The translations under genes were made by a program, and so were the position numbers. From assembly GCF_014323605.1 (NCBI RefSeq), contig NZ_SCMB01000008.1:1-56470 (forward strand): 56,470 nt of DNA, given 5' to 3'. This stretch comes from Lactobacillus kimbladii (lineage in GTDB: Bacteria > Bacillota > Bacilli > Lactobacillales > Lactobacillaceae). The notes beneath the pieces were generated by a model. The model did no database searches and was not told the origin of the DNA. It worked only from the letters and a program-made list of their open reading frames with translations. Below, in pieces: positions 35,598-44,966 of this stretch (the first letter of the stretch is position 1; every line of letters begins with the position of its first letter).

Positions 35598-37382
35598 ATG
35601 GACGGTTTCATTAAAAAACTTACTATTAATAATTTTAGGAAATTTAAAAAAATTGAATTTAAATTAGGTTCTAGAATTACTGTATTATCTGGTGTAAATG
35701 GAGTTGGTAAATCTAGTTTATTATCTTTACTATCCTCAACTACTGGTACGAAAGAATATAGATTAAATAAATCACATTTTCAACCTGAGTTTAATGAATA
35801 TTTTAAAATATCACCACAAGAAGATTTCAAAAATTATAAATTATATGTCGATTTTAGATTTAAAAAGAAAACGTTTGTTAAAAGAATCGGATTCAAAGAT
35901 GACACTAAAAATAATAGAGGCATAAGACCTATCCCTAGAACTTCTGTTTCTAAAAATAGTAATCTAACTATAAAACAAGCTGCGCAAAACTTGAAAAATA
36001 GTCTAAATATTGGGGATTCCTCACGCGTACCCATACCTACCATATATCTAAGTTTATCAAGACTATATCCTTTAGGTGAACATGATTCTACAATAAGCAA
36101 TACCTATTCAGTTATAAGTAGGAATGCAAATATATATAAATATGACTTAAATATGAAATATGCCGAATATTACAATGAAGTTCTCCCAAATTCCATAGAT
36201 ATTAAAAAAGATTACGTAACTTTAGTAAATAAGGCAATTACTAAAAAGTCATATTTAAAAATGGCTATAGACAAGACCTCTGATGAAACTATTTCTGTAG
36301 GTGAAGACAATCTTAGTTCTATAATTACATGTCTAGTTGATTTTTATGAGTTAAAAAGACAAAATCCCTCTAGCTACTGTGGAGGAATACTGTGTATTGA
36401 TGAAATCGATTCTTCATTGCATCCAAGTGCGGTGATAAATTTAATTGGTTTGTTAAGCAGATTAAGTAATGAGCTAAGTCTCCAAATTATTTTGACTTCC
36501 CATTCATTAATTGTTCTAAGTGAAATATTACGGTTACATAAAGACCAGCCTTCAGATTATCAACTTGTATATTTTAAAGACAGGAATATTCCTGCACCAA
36601 CACATTTTAAAGATTTTACTTCTTTAAAAGCTAATCTATACAACCAAAACAGACCTATTGTTCCGACAGTTAAAGTATACGCTGAAGATGACGTAACCGT
36701 TGCCGTTCTTAACATGCTAATAGAAACATATAAAGACATAGTTTCGAGTAATTTATCAAATACAGATATACCTAAGTTTAATATACCTAAATTTGATGCT
36801 ATAGCTATTCACTTAGGAAAAAATCAATTAAGAAATTTACCTGTTGAAGATTCATATTTTAATCAAGTTGTTCTGCTACTAGATGGTGATGGTCATCTTA
36901 AAAATAGTCTAAACATAGAGGAAGCATTTAACGAAGATAATGAATTGAAAACTGAATATATAGATTCATTAAAACGTATAAATAAAGACAGTAAAAAGTG
37001 TAGATTTAATGAAGTATGTTTACCAAGTTGCTTACCACCTGAACTATTTTTATACAATATTATTAAAGAATATGCTAATCATCCTGAAAAACATTACAAT
37101 TTTTGGAGAGATGTAGATAAGAATCCAGACGCACATTCATACGATTCGGAATTAGTACAAGAAAAAATAGATACTAATCATAAGAAAATAGACAAAGAAT
37201 TTTTCAATTCTAAGCTAAAGGGTGAACTACAACAAAAAATACTTGATTTTACTAAATTAACAAATATTCTGACGGATTACTATAGTGACCCGACTAAACA
37301 AGACGAATTAATTGATTTTATCAATATATTTACAAAACAAGTTAGTGACGCAAATGAACGTATTAAGAGTAACAATCTTTAG
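35598..37382 (+). CDS. OLD-family ATPase with TOPRIM nuclease domain
   Basis: A 594-residue protein. The ATPase has Walker A SGVNGVGKSS (31-40), an ABC-signature-like SVGEDNLSS (233-241), Walker B GILCIDEIDSSLHP (Asp268, Glu269) and the H-loop LTSHS (299-303). A TOPRIM domain follows, with its acidic residues in VYAEDD (Glu363) and LLLDGDGHLK (Asp429, Asp431). This is the domain order of OLD/GajA-type nucleases, several of which act in phage defence. The C-terminal about 150 residues are helical and of no recognised type. Start ATG has AGAGGG eight bases upstream. It is intact, AT-rich, and followed after 54 bases by an adenine methyltransferase on the same strand. No UvrD-like gajB partner is present. 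Confidence 0.82.
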   Translation: MDGFIKKLTINNFRKFKKIEFKLGSRITVLSGVNGVGKSSLLSLLSSTTGTKEYRLNKSHFQPEFNEYFKISPQEDFKNYKLYVDFRFKKKTFVKRIGFKDDTKNNRGIRPIPRTSVSKNSNLTIKQAAQNLKNSLNIGDSSRVPIPTIYLSLSRLYPLGEHDSTISNTYSVISRNANIYKYDLNMKYAEYYNEVLPNSIDIKKDYVTLVNKAITKKSYLKMAIDKTSDETISVGEDNLSSIITCLVDFYELKRQNPSSYCGGILCIDEIDSSLHPSAVINLIGLLSRLSNELSLQIILTSHSLIVLSEILRLHKDQPSDYQLVYFKDRNIPAPTHFKDFTSLKANLYNQNRPIVPTVKVYAEDDVTVAVLNMLIETYKDIVSSNLSNTDIPKFNIPKFDAIAIHLGKNQLRNLPVEDSYFNQVVLLLDGDGHLKNSLNIEEAFNEDNELKTEYIDSLKRINKDSKKCRFNEVCLPSCLPPELFLYNIIKEYANHPEKHYNFWRDVDKNPDAHSYDSELVQEKIDTNHKKIDKEFFNSKLKGELQQKILDFTKLTNILTDYYSDPTKQDELIDFINIFTKQVSDANERIKSNNL

Positions 37383-37436
37383 ATAACTAGTCGGATTATC
37401 AAATCATTGTTATCATAGAGAATAGAGGTGATAAAC

Positions 37437-38309
37437 ATGCCTTTAACTAAATCTTTGTTGAGATATCCAGGCGGAAAGTCTCAATTAACAAAATTCATAA
37501 AACATTTACTAGATATAAATAATATTCATGAAACTTACATTGAGCCTTTTGCTGGCGGTTTTGGCCTTGCTTTAAACCTTTTATTTGATGGTTCGGTTAA
37601 AAATGTTGTTCTAAATGATTTTGATCCTTCAATCTACTCTCTTTGGTACAACATTTTAAATAACGTTGATGAATTGATCTATAAGATAAATACCACTAAT
37701 ATTTCCATTGAAGAATGGCATCATCAAAGAGACATTCATTTAGAGGTTAAAGATAATCCTTTATCTATTGATAATGCATACTCTACCCTATTTTTAAATA
37801 GAACAAATGTTAGTGGAATTATCAATGGTGGTCCAATTGGTGGCATTAATCAACAAGGAAAATATAAATTAGATTGTCGTTTCAAAAAGAAAGTTCTCAT
37901 TGATAAAGCAACAGAAATTAATAAACGAAAAGATTCAATTTATCTTAATAACCTTAATGCAAATGAGTTTATTAACAAAAAATTAATTAACTATGATCCC
38001 AACGATACATTTATTTTTTATGATCCACCATATTTTAAACAGGGCAAAAATCTTTATATGTCATTTGTTAGGAATAAGGATCATCAACAGTTAGCCAGTA
38101 ATATAATTTCTAAGAATAAATATAATTGGATAACTACTTATGACATTCAAGATGAAATATACCAATTATATTCAGGAAAATCACAGACTTATACATATTC
38201 CCTCAACTATTCTGCAAACGTCAAACGTAAAGCAAAAGAATATCTGTTTGCAAACTATGAGACAAAAATTGAATCGTTCCACAATGTTAAATTAATAAAA
38301 ATTAAATAA
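37437..38309 (+). CDS. D12-class (Dam-type) DNA adenine-N6 methyltransferase
   Basis: Transfers methyl from SAM to adenine N6 in DNA. The SAM site PGGK (11-14) and EPFAGGFGLALN (36-47) are at the N-terminus, and the catalytic DPPY is at 186-189, the order of the alpha/D12 class (Dam, DpnM). 290 residues, normal. ATG 37437 is chosen because GAGG lies eight bases upstream; the GTG at 37428 overlaps that site. The target is not readable from the sequence; GATC is common in this class but unproven here. Its closeness to the OLD nuclease suggests that the two are expressed together. Confidence 0.88.
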   Translation: MPLTKSLLRYPGGKSQLTKFIKHLLDINNIHETYIEPFAGGFGLALNLLFDGSVKNVVLNDFDPSIYSLWYNILNNVDELIYKINTTNISIEEWHHQRDIHLEVKDNPLSIDNAYSTLFLNRTNVSGIINGGPIGGINQQGKYKLDCRFKKKVLIDKATEINKRKDSIYLNNLNANEFINKKLINYDPNDTFIFYDPPYFKQGKNLYMSFVRNKDHQQLASNIISKNKYNWITTYDIQDEIYQLYSGKSQTYTYSLNYSANVKRKAKEYLFANYETKIESFHNVKLIKIK

Positions 38310-38449
38310 AAATATATTTATTATAAAATTATTAAAAATAATTTTAAGAGTTTACCTCAATAAGTCTCCAAAGATTTATCGAGGTAGACACCAAGACAAC
38401 CTTTTCGCCCTTTTGTACATCCCATTTTAGAAAAAATACAAAGTAATTA

Positions 38450-39498
38450 AATTTTGCAGTATATAGTTTATACAATGGTTGGGTTGTACAAGTAACTTGG
38501 TATATAGATGATCCACAATCAAAAAATGGAAAAAAGAAAAATATAAAACAAAAGGCGGATTTCGAGGTAAAGCCGAAGCTCAAAAATTGAAAAATGAAAA
38601 TCCAATTATTGAACAGTAATTTGGAGATCGGTTACTACATATTGTATTCCTGGTGAAACTAACGGTATCAAAAGCTGCATAACTATACATGTAGTTTTGT
38701 TCACAAGTACTTTGGGACGACTAAAATTAATAAAGTTAATCTAAGAATTTAACAAAAATTGTAAAATTCTTATGGTAAAAATCATTATGAAGTAACTATT
38801 AAAAAGCTATCTAACTGATGCTTATGACAGTCTAATTCCTCATAATTTCACTAAAAAATTAATTTTTGTTGGGATTCTAAAAGAACTAACCTAGTTAAAT
38901 ATTTATTAATTACTAAAATTTAGTCATTAACCGAAATCACATGCAGACTCGGAATCGTAAGTAAACTATTCTTAAATGATTTAAACCGGTATTAATGTAA
39001 GTATGAGCATTAGTAAAATCATGACTCTTAAATTGTCCGACATAAACTTCAATAAGAATACAATCAATATTAAAAAAATCTTGCAACTATATTTCTAAAA
39101 AAGCTAACAAACAAAAGCTCTAAGAAGATGAAGGAATCCATAATAGTTAAATATTAATCTGATTATTTGGGAGCGACGTATAATTATCATTGTTTAAGCA
39201 TCTTTAATTACTACATTAAGAGAACTTAAATTTAATATAAAAAATTTTACTTTGCCGAGAATAAAGGCTAAATTTTTTAGATAATGTAGTTAATAAGGCT
39301 TTAATGTTTAGACTTAAAAAGCATATATTGAGCGTAAAGGTTTCTTTTTTACAGTTTAGGACATTGACTGTTCCCTATCTAGCCTTTTACTATGTTGATT
39401 TATATGAATTTATTAAACGTCTTGAACCTTCAAATATTAGGATTACTATTGAAAATTATTCTTAAATAATTAACGAAATGAAAATTCAAAAAGAGTAG
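38450..39498 (+). pseudogene. Phage tyrosine integrase, decayed
   Basis: Plus-strand fragments give the N-terminal arm-binding domain (NGWVVQVTWYIDDPQSKNGK; then GGFRGKAEAQKLKNEN), the core-binding domain (VHKYFGTTKINKVNL; YGKNHYEVTIKKLS; NFTKKLIFVG) and the catalytic C-terminus (VDLYEFIKRLEPSNIRITIE then NYS). The last part corresponds to the YISKRLGHSNISIT block with the active-site His replaced. It ends INEMKIQKE at 39498. Many stops and shifts make it dead. An unrelated broken minus-strand piece (38344-38440) precedes it. From 39499 to 39732 I see no gene. Confidence 0.65.
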
Positions 39499-39732
39499 CA
39501 CATAACTATAGTTTTTGGACTTAACAAATTAACCTCAAAAACTACGTTTGCATAGAGTCAAAAAATTGGCTAATTTTTGTTAATCAAGCATGGAGATATC
39601 AAGATATACAAGGATAAATTCATTACCACCCGAATCATTTATAAATATCAATGGAGTCTGTAAAAAGCAAAATATTACTACACCAATGTTCTGCTACAAC
39701 CACATAATAAAAATGATTGAAATAACACAATT

Positions 39733-39766
39733 AAAAAGAACTTTAGTTTTCGCTAAAGTTCTTTTT
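39733..39766. terminator. Bidirectional terminator
   Basis: AAAAAGAACTTTAG and CTAAAGTTCTTTTT form a 14-bp perfect stem around six bases, with T-runs on both strands. It marks the right edge of the prophage remnant and could end the convergent membrane-protein transcript. Confidence 0.8.
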
Positions 39767-39825
39767 AAATAATTAGCCATTTTAATCAAAAACAGAATTT
39801 CTTCTATAATTTAACCAGCTTGCCT

Positions 39826-40311
39826 TTAATTCTTCTTGATTTTTGATATCAGAACCCTTTGACGTTTGGGATTTAACCGGTAATAGCCTGAAAAAATTCC
39901 CAAAAAGGTTAAAACAACTGTTCCGATAACCAGTAATAAGATGCTGTCTTCATGAAGTTCTCCGATAAATTCATATAGAGAAGATACCATCTTCAACCAA
40001 CCACCAAGAGAGACAAAATACCAGGCAGTAGCCTTATCAATAAAACTCATAGCTGTACGCAAATCAGATTCATTTTTGATAATACTACCTAAAATCTTGA
40101 CTGCACGCCGTTTTTCAAGATAAATTTTTACAATAGGTATAATCCAGTACAAAGGAGAAATTTTTGGTTGTGCTTTACTTGATTGGTTAAATTCCTTCAA
40201 AAACCATTCATAATCATAAAGCTCCATTAATCCCTGATAAAGAGGGAAGGCAAACAACAACCAATCTCCTAAGAAACTGATGCAATTAATAAACAGTGAG
40301 ATAATAAACAC
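39826..40311 (-). CDS. Small membrane protein of unknown function
   Basis: 161 residues with three or four hydrophobic stretches: an N-terminal ISLFINCISFLGDWLLFAFP, one near 55-65 (PLYWIIPIVKIYL), and a strong C-terminal span (SILLLVIGTVVLTFLGIFSGYY) before a basic tail (NPKRQRVLISKIKKN). The start is GTG 40311 with a weak AGAAAG site, so the true start is uncertain. No family recognised. It stands alone, between the prophage edge and a divergent permease unit. Confidence 0.6.
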   Translation of the reverse strand: MFIISLFINCISFLGDWLLFAFPLYQGLMELYDYEWFLKEFNQSSKAQPKISPLYWIIPIVKIYLEKRRAVKILGSIIKNESDLRTAMSFIDKATAWYFVSLGGWLKMVSSLYEFIGELHEDSILLLVIGTVVLTFLGIFSGYYRLNPKRQRVLISKIKKN

Positions 40312-40543
40312 TTCTTTCTATATCTTTTTATTATAAAACTGAATTATTATTTTTACTTGTCATTATTTTAGTCGTTACCAACCAGTTATTCAAAAAAGTT
40401 ATTCAAATTTTGGCAAGCTATTTTGCTAATTGAAAAAGAAAAAATATTTTTTTAATAATTAACTAACTTTTTCTTTCTCAACAAAAAGACTATTAGATAC
40501 TTAAAGCTTGATATACCAATGAAATTATTTCTTTAAAATTCTC

Positions 40544-40572
40544 TTGCTTTTTTTTTACTAATAAGTTATGAT
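40544..40572 (+). promoter_or_regulatory. Promoter of the attenuated permease gene
   Basis: TTGCTT, 17 bases, TATGAT. The predicted start near 40579 gives a leader RNA of about 234 bases before the permease ATG. The preceding 40312-40543 is AT-rich with no gene I can see. Confidence 0.6.
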
Positions 40573-40603
40573 ATTCCTTAAATATTTATGAGAGGTAAAG
40601 ATT

Positions 40604-40675
40604 ATGACGGCAATTAAAAAAATTAATCAACCGCAAGTTAAATATTATTTCTGGTACTTCAGCTATTTGATCTGA
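40604..40675 (+). CDS. Aromatic-rich leader peptide (23 residues)
   Basis: ATG 40604 has AGAGG eight bases upstream. The peptide begins MTAIKKINQPQV and ends KYYFWYFSYLI before TGA 40673-40675. Within nine codons (40643-40666) it has four Tyr, two Phe and one Trp codon, the composition expected of an attenuation leader that senses charged aromatic tRNAs. It is too short to be a normal protein and sits in the leader RNA of the permease gene, directly before alternative hairpins. A regulatory role is inferred from this layout. Confidence 0.75.
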   Translation: MTAIKKINQPQVKYYFWYFSYLI

Positions 40676-40798
40676 GTGCCTAGTTTGTCATCGTCTTAGA
40701 CACACAGTTCAATCTTTATGACAATTGTGTGTTTAAAAGATTTAAGTACTTTCTTCTCTGAAGACTCACACAGTTGTCGTCATCTGTGTGAGTTTTTT
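40672..40798 (+). promoter_or_regulatory. Transcription attenuator with alternative hairpins
   Basis: Four complementary segments are visible. Segment 1 (696-709 of the 40 kb block, i.e. 40696-40709) pairs with segment 2 (40723-40736) over about 14 positions. Segment 2 (40723-40731, AATTGTGTG) can instead pair with segment 3 (40767-40775, CACACAGTT) over nine. Segment 3 (40764-40773) pairs with segment 4 (40784-40793): ACTCACACAG/CTGTGTGAGT followed by T5, an intrinsic terminator 15 bases before the gene. In addition CTGAGTG, covering the leader stop codon (40672-40678), can pair with segment 1 CACACAG (40701-40707) with one mismatch. A ribosome stalled on the aromatic codons would leave that stretch free, trap segment 1 and favour the 2:3 antiterminator. 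Confidence 0.72.
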
Positions 40799-40812
40799 AT
40801 TGGGAGAGTAAA

Positions 40813-41850
40813 ATGAATACTTTAAAAAAGATTACGTTAGATACACTAAATGGCTTATCAACAGGTATAGTTGTAGCTTTAATTCCTGGAGCCTTAATTA
40901 ATCAGTTGGTAAAAGCACTCTTGCCAAGCATGCCTCAATTAAGCTTTATTTTAGCTTTAACCACCTTTGCTTCGGCATTGTTGCCAGCAATCAGTGCTGT
41001 TTGTGTAGGTATGACTGGTAAATTAACACCAATCCAAACTTCATCTATTGCTTTAGCGGCAACAGCCGGAGCTGGCAACTTTGTGATGAACAAAGGTAAA
41101 GTTGCGGTTATGGGCAGTGGTGACGTTATTAACACGGCCATCACTATTATGATAGCTTACGGCTTAGTTTTGTTTTTTGGTAAGAAATTAAAAGCATACA
41201 CAATTCTATTAGTTCCACTGCTTGTTCTGCTAATAGCTGGAGGAATTGGCTGTCTTACCCGCATCCCTGTTGGCCAATTAACTAGTTTGATCGGTGTCGG
41301 AGTTGAAAAATTGACGGCATTGCAACCAATTATTATGGGAATGTTGATGGGAATAGTATTTGGGTTACTTATCGTTTCCCCTATTTCTTCAGTCGGTATC
41401 GCTACTGCGATAAGCATCTCTGGCATAGCTTCCGGTTCTGCCAATTTAGGTATCACAGCTGTTGCCTTCTCTTTAGCTGTTTTCGGTTGGAAATCAAATA
41501 GTTTTGGTACATCAATTGCCCACTTCTTAGGTTCTCCTAAAATGCAAATGGCTAATCTAATGACTAATCCCAAATTACTTATCCCGCTTTTAATTAATGC
41601 TGGTATAATGGGTGCCTTAGGTGCAGTATTTCAAATTCAGGGTACACCAATGAGTGCAGGATTTGGCTTTTCAGGTTTAATTGGCCCTATTGCCGCCATG
41701 GCAAATCGCCCAGCGAATTTGGTTAATATTATATTAATTGCTGTTCTTTTCTTCGTGTTACCAATTGCATTAGGCATCGCAATGAATTACCTTTTTAATA
41801 ACAAAGTTCATCTTTTTACTAGTAAAGACTTTGAACTGGATTTCAGTTAG
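40813..41850 (+). CDS. EIIC-like membrane permease (PTS_EIIC_2 type), aromatic-regulated
   Basis: A 345-residue polytopic membrane protein with about ten hydrophobic spans (GIVVALIPGALINQLV; ILLVPLLVLLIAGGIG; NIILIAVLFFVLPIALGIA). It resembles the PTS_EIIC_2 family, usually annotated as a PTS IIC subunit; characteristic loops are GNFVMNKGKVAVMGSGDVIN and FGTSIAHFLGSPKMQMANL. No EIIA, EIIB or sugar enzyme gene is nearby. The leader peptide upstream ties expression to Tyr, Phe and Trp supply, so uptake of aromatic amino acids or a precursor is a reasonable guess, unproven. GGGAG lies before ATG 40813. Confidence 0.78.
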   Translation: MNTLKKITLDTLNGLSTGIVVALIPGALINQLVKALLPSMPQLSFILALTTFASALLPAISAVCVGMTGKLTPIQTSSIALAATAGAGNFVMNKGKVAVMGSGDVINTAITIMIAYGLVLFFGKKLKAYTILLVPLLVLLIAGGIGCLTRIPVGQLTSLIGVGVEKLTALQPIIMGMLMGIVFGLLIVSPISSVGIATAISISGIASGSANLGITAVAFSLAVFGWKSNSFGTSIAHFLGSPKMQMANLMTNPKLLIPLLINAGIMGALGAVFQIQGTPMSAGFGFSGLIGPIAAMANRPANLVNIILIAVLFFVLPIALGIAMNYLFNNKVHLFTSKDFELDFS

Positions 41851-41918
41851 TTTAAAGTACTCTACTCTTCTGGTTTATCAGTCTTATTGCTATAATTGAG
41901 GTAAAGGAGAGTATGAAT

Positions 41919-42275
41919 ATGATAAAATTCTATGGTTACAAACGTTGCTCTACTTCAAGGGCTGCTCAAAAATGGCTGACGGAGCACAATGTTGAGTTCG
42001 ATTTTCAAGATTTGGTCGAAGAACCGCCTAAGAAATCTGATTTAATTAACTGGCTTACTCAACATAAAGATCGCGGCTTAAAATATTTTTTTAACACTCA
42101 TGGTCAAGATTATCGTAAATTACACATTAAAGATCAAATTGCAGATATGACAATTGCAGAAGCTGCAGATATGATGTCCAAAAACGGAAAACTAATCAAA
42201 AGGCCTCTGGTTGTTGAAGGTAAAAAATTGACCTGTGGCTTTAATGAAAAAATTTACGAAAAAATTTGGCTATAA
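41919..42275 (+). CDS. ArsC/Spx-fold thioredoxin-like protein
   Basis: 118 residues of the ArsC/Spx superfamily. The N-terminal FYGYKRCSTSRAAQKWL has a single cysteine in a CxTSR context, closer to ArsC/YffB-type proteins than to Spx, which has CxxC. A conserved RGLKYFFNTHGQDYRKL and C-terminal IKRPLVVEGKKLTCGF follow the family pattern. ATG 41919 is preferred since AAGGAG lies nine bases upstream; the ATG at 41913 is only three bases away. It may be a reductase or a regulator; the sequence does not decide. A terminator follows. Confidence 0.82.
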   Translation: MIKFYGYKRCSTSRAAQKWLTEHNVEFDFQDLVEEPPKKSDLINWLTQHKDRGLKYFFNTHGQDYRKLHIKDQIADMTIAEAADMMSKNGKLIKRPLVVEGKKLTCGFNEKIYEKIWL

Positions 42276-42280
42276 AATTT

Positions 42281-42315
42281 AAAAAGGAGGTATTGAAAAC
42301 AGTACCTTCTTTTTT
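42281..42315 (+). terminator. Terminator after the ArsC/Spx-like gene
   Basis: AAAGGAGGTA and TACCTTCTTT pair with one wobble around ten bases and a T6 run follows. Confidence 0.72.
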
Positions 42316-42374
42316 ATTAATCAGCTTTCTAATATCATTGTTAACAGGTAAAATAATACAAAAAGGAGAATTTT

Positions 42375-44774
42375 ATGAAGTATAACCAATACGCTTATGT
42401 GGAAACTGATTACAAAACAGAAGTTAAAGAATTATTGCAAATTAAATTTTTGCCAATAGATTATGAAAAACGCTCTTTTTCCAATCTTTTAGGAGAGCTG
42501 ATCGCAAATGCAGTGGCAGTGATTAGCCCCCGCGACGAAAGTGCTCGCAAAGCAAAATTAGCTGAGTTTGCAGTTTCAGGTGTCCAGCCCCTTAGTGCTT
42601 TTTTAGATACCAATCCAGAAGAAATTACTTCTAGCCAATTTTATAATGTTGCATTGCAGCTTCTTGGTTATCATGTTGGCTACGATTATCAACTAAATGA
42701 CCCTTTGGCTTTTATGAAAAAGCAGGCACTACCTTACATTGAGAAAATTAACGACAAGAAATCTCTTGTTCAAGCTTTTTATCGTTTGCTTAACACTCGT
42801 GCCAAAAATGGACAACTGCTAATAGATGTCATGGCTGGTCAAGGCTATTTTTACAACAGAAAAACAGAAATTGCATCCAATGAGTTCCTCTTCTTTAACG
42901 GTAAAAGCTTGCCTGTTTTTGATACCAGCAAGGTGATCCGAGAAGTCGTTTATGTTGAAAGTGATTTGGATACAGACGGTGATGGGAAGAGTGACCTTTT
43001 ACAAACAACAATTTTTCGTCCAATTGAAAGTGAAACTTTACCGGTTCCTGCTCTTTACACTGCTAGCCCCTATTTTGGCGGTATCATTGATAACGAAAAG
43101 CGTAACCACAACGTAGATGAAAATTTGACTGATGCGACTGAGTGGACTAATCCACAATATCAGGCTTCTGCAATAGTTAAAGCCAAAAAACCATTGGATA
43201 GTGAAAACTCATCTAGGCCGGTAGAACAAGCTGTCGGCAAATCTTCCTATGGTCTGAACGAATATATGCTGGCTCGTGGATTTGCCAGCGTATCTGCTGG
43301 CGCTATCGGAACGCGAGGCAGCGACGGTCTCAGAATTACTGGTGCTCCGGAAGAAACCGAAAGCGCCAAAGAAATAATTGAATGGTTGCATGGAGATCGC
43401 ATTGCTTATACTGATAGAACACGTCAACACGAAACAAAAGCAACTTGGTGTAACAAAAAAATTGGGATGACTGGTCGTTCATATTTAGGCACTTTGCAAA
43501 TAGCCATTGCTACTACGGGTGTACCTGGCCTAAAAACAGTTATTTCTGAGGCTGCCATTTCTTCCTGGTATGATTATTACCGTGAACATGGCTTGGTAAT
43601 TGCACCAGAAGATTGCCAAGGTGAAGATTTGGATATGCTTGCAGAAACTTGTCAATCGAACTTGTGGGATGCTGGAGATTATTTAAAAATTAAACCTAAG
43701 TTTGACGAAATGCAGAAGATTTTATTAGAAAAGTCTGATCGCAAAACTGGTCAGTATTCTGATTTCTGGGAAAAGCGCAATTATCGCCACCATACTGATA
43801 ATATTAAATGTTCCTGGATTAGCGTCCATGGCTTAAATGATTGGAACGTTAAGCCTAAGAACGTCTATAAAGTTTGGCAAAAGGTCAAAGACCTTCCGAT
43901 TGAGCATCATCTTTTCCTGCATCAGGGACCTCATTATAACATGAATAATTTGGTTTCAATTGATTTTACTGATCTAATGAACTTATGGCTAGTTCATGAA
44001 CTCTTGGGCATTGAAAATAATGCCTATAATCAGTGGCCAACTGTGCTTATTCAAGATAACCTAAAAGCAGATCAGTGGCACAAAGAAAAGGATTGGAGTA
44101 ATGAGATTGGCAGTGAAACTGTTTATTTCCCTACTTCCAATAATGAGTTAACAAAAGATACTAGCAGCAAGCAAAAACTTTCCTTTACTGATGTAGGCGG
44201 AACTGAATTTAAAAAGGCAAAAATTTCTGACAATAACTGGCAATATCAATTTATTTGTGGTGAAGAAAAGTGGGCAAAAGCCAGCTTGCGTTTTACCACA
44301 GATGAATTTATTCATCCAGTAACAATTGTGGGACGACCGGAAATACGGCTGAGTGTTTCATCCAGCCTTAACAAAGGACAGATTTCTGTTGCTTTAGTAG
44401 AAATTGCTGATCGCAAGCGTTTGACTCCTACCCCCAAAATTTTAATGCCTGGTGGACAAGAACTGGGCTTCCATTTTCAACTTGACTCTTTACAAGAATT
44501 TATGCCTGACAAACTAACTCACGCCAAATTGATTACCAAGGCGCACATGAATCTGCAGAATTATGCAGATATGAAAAAGCCAAGTAGTATAAAAGCCGGT
44601 GAGTTTTATGACTTGCAGTTTAAATTACAACCAACTTATTACACAATGCCGGCAGGAAGCAAGCTTTGCTTAATTATTTATTCAACTGACCAGGGAATGA
44701 CGAAAAGACCTCTTGAAAATACAGATTACACAATCGATCTGTCTAAAACCGCCATTAAATTTAGCACTAAATAA
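42375..44774 (+). CDS. pepX: X-prolyl dipeptidyl aminopeptidase PepX
   Basis: Serine peptidase of family S15 that cuts dipeptides X-Pro from peptide N-termini, important in use of proline-rich peptides. 799 residues, typical of lactobacilli. An N-terminal helical dimerisation domain (1-150), then an alpha/beta hydrolase domain with the nucleophile in GMTGRSYLG (Ser), the catalytic His region [10 protein letters not shown], and a C-terminal jelly-roll ([10 protein letters not shown] onwards). AAAAGGAG precedes ATG. A weak -35/-10 pair (TTTCTA-17-TAAAAT) lies just upstream. Single gene between two terminators. Confidence 0.95.
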   Translation: MKYNQYAYVETDYKTEVKELLQIKFLPIDYEKRSFSNLLGELIANAVAVISPRDESARKAKLAEFAVSGVQPLSAFLDTNPEEITSSQFYNVALQLLGYHVGYDYQLNDPLAFMKKQALPYIEKINDKKSLVQAFYRLLNTRAKNGQLLIDVMAGQGYFYNRKTEIASNEFLFFNGKSLPVFDTSKVIREVVYVESDLDTDGDGKSDLLQTTIFRPIESETLPVPALYTASPYFGGIIDNEKRNHNVDENLTDATEWTNPQYQASAIVKAKKPLDSENSSRPVEQAVGKSSYGLNEYMLARGFASVSAGAIGTRGSDGLRITGAPEETESAKEIIEWLHGDRIAYTDRTRQHETKATWCNKKIGMTGRSYLGTLQIAIATTGVPGLKTVISEAAISSWYDYYREHGLVIAPEDCQGEDLDMLAETCQSNLWDAGDYLKIKPKFDEMQKILLEKSDRKTGQYSDFWEKRNYRHHTDNIKCSWISVHGLNDWNVKPKNVYKVWQKVKDLPIEHHLFLHQGPHYNMNNLVSIDFTDLMNLWLVHELLGIENNAYNQWPTVLIQDNLKADQWHKEKDWSNEIGSETVYFPTSNNELTKDTSSKQKLSFTDVGGTEFKKAKISDNNWQYQFICGEEKWAKASLRFTTDEFIHPVTIVGRPEIRLSVSSSLNKGQISVALVEIADRKRLTPTPKILMPGGQELGFHFQLDSLQEFMPDKLTHAKLITKAHMNLQNYADMKKPSSIKAGEFYDLQFKLQPTYYTMPAGSKLCLIIYSTDQGMTKRPLENTDYTIDLSKTAIKFSTK

Positions 44775-44847
44775 CTTGGAATTTATACATATCGGTCCTT
44801 CTCCAGGCTAAACATAAAAGAATCTGGTAAAAAACTCTAACCTAACT

Positions 44848-44898
44848 AAAAAGGCTGACAAATTACGTCAATAAAACGTTGATTTGTCGGTCTTTTTA
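44848..44898. terminator. Bidirectional terminator between pepX and carB
   Basis: AAAAAGGCTGACAAAT and ATTTGTCGGTCTTTTT, with inner ACGT/ACGT, form a long stem with T-runs on both strands, serving the convergent pepX and carB transcripts. Confidence 0.8.
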
Positions 44899-44966
44899 AA
44901 TTGTAAATTTTTTAATTTAACTTCAAAGAGCACTTTTTTCCCAGATACTTTTTAAATTGCCAAATT

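Noticed and set aside
38344..38583. 79-codon minus-strand frame
   Set aside because: It lies mostly antisense to the integrase remnant, whose plus-strand fragments have recognisable motifs.
39590..39772. 60-codon plus-strand frame
   Set aside because: It has no ribosome site and its last codons are the bidirectional terminator hairpin at 39733-39766; the residues match nothing.
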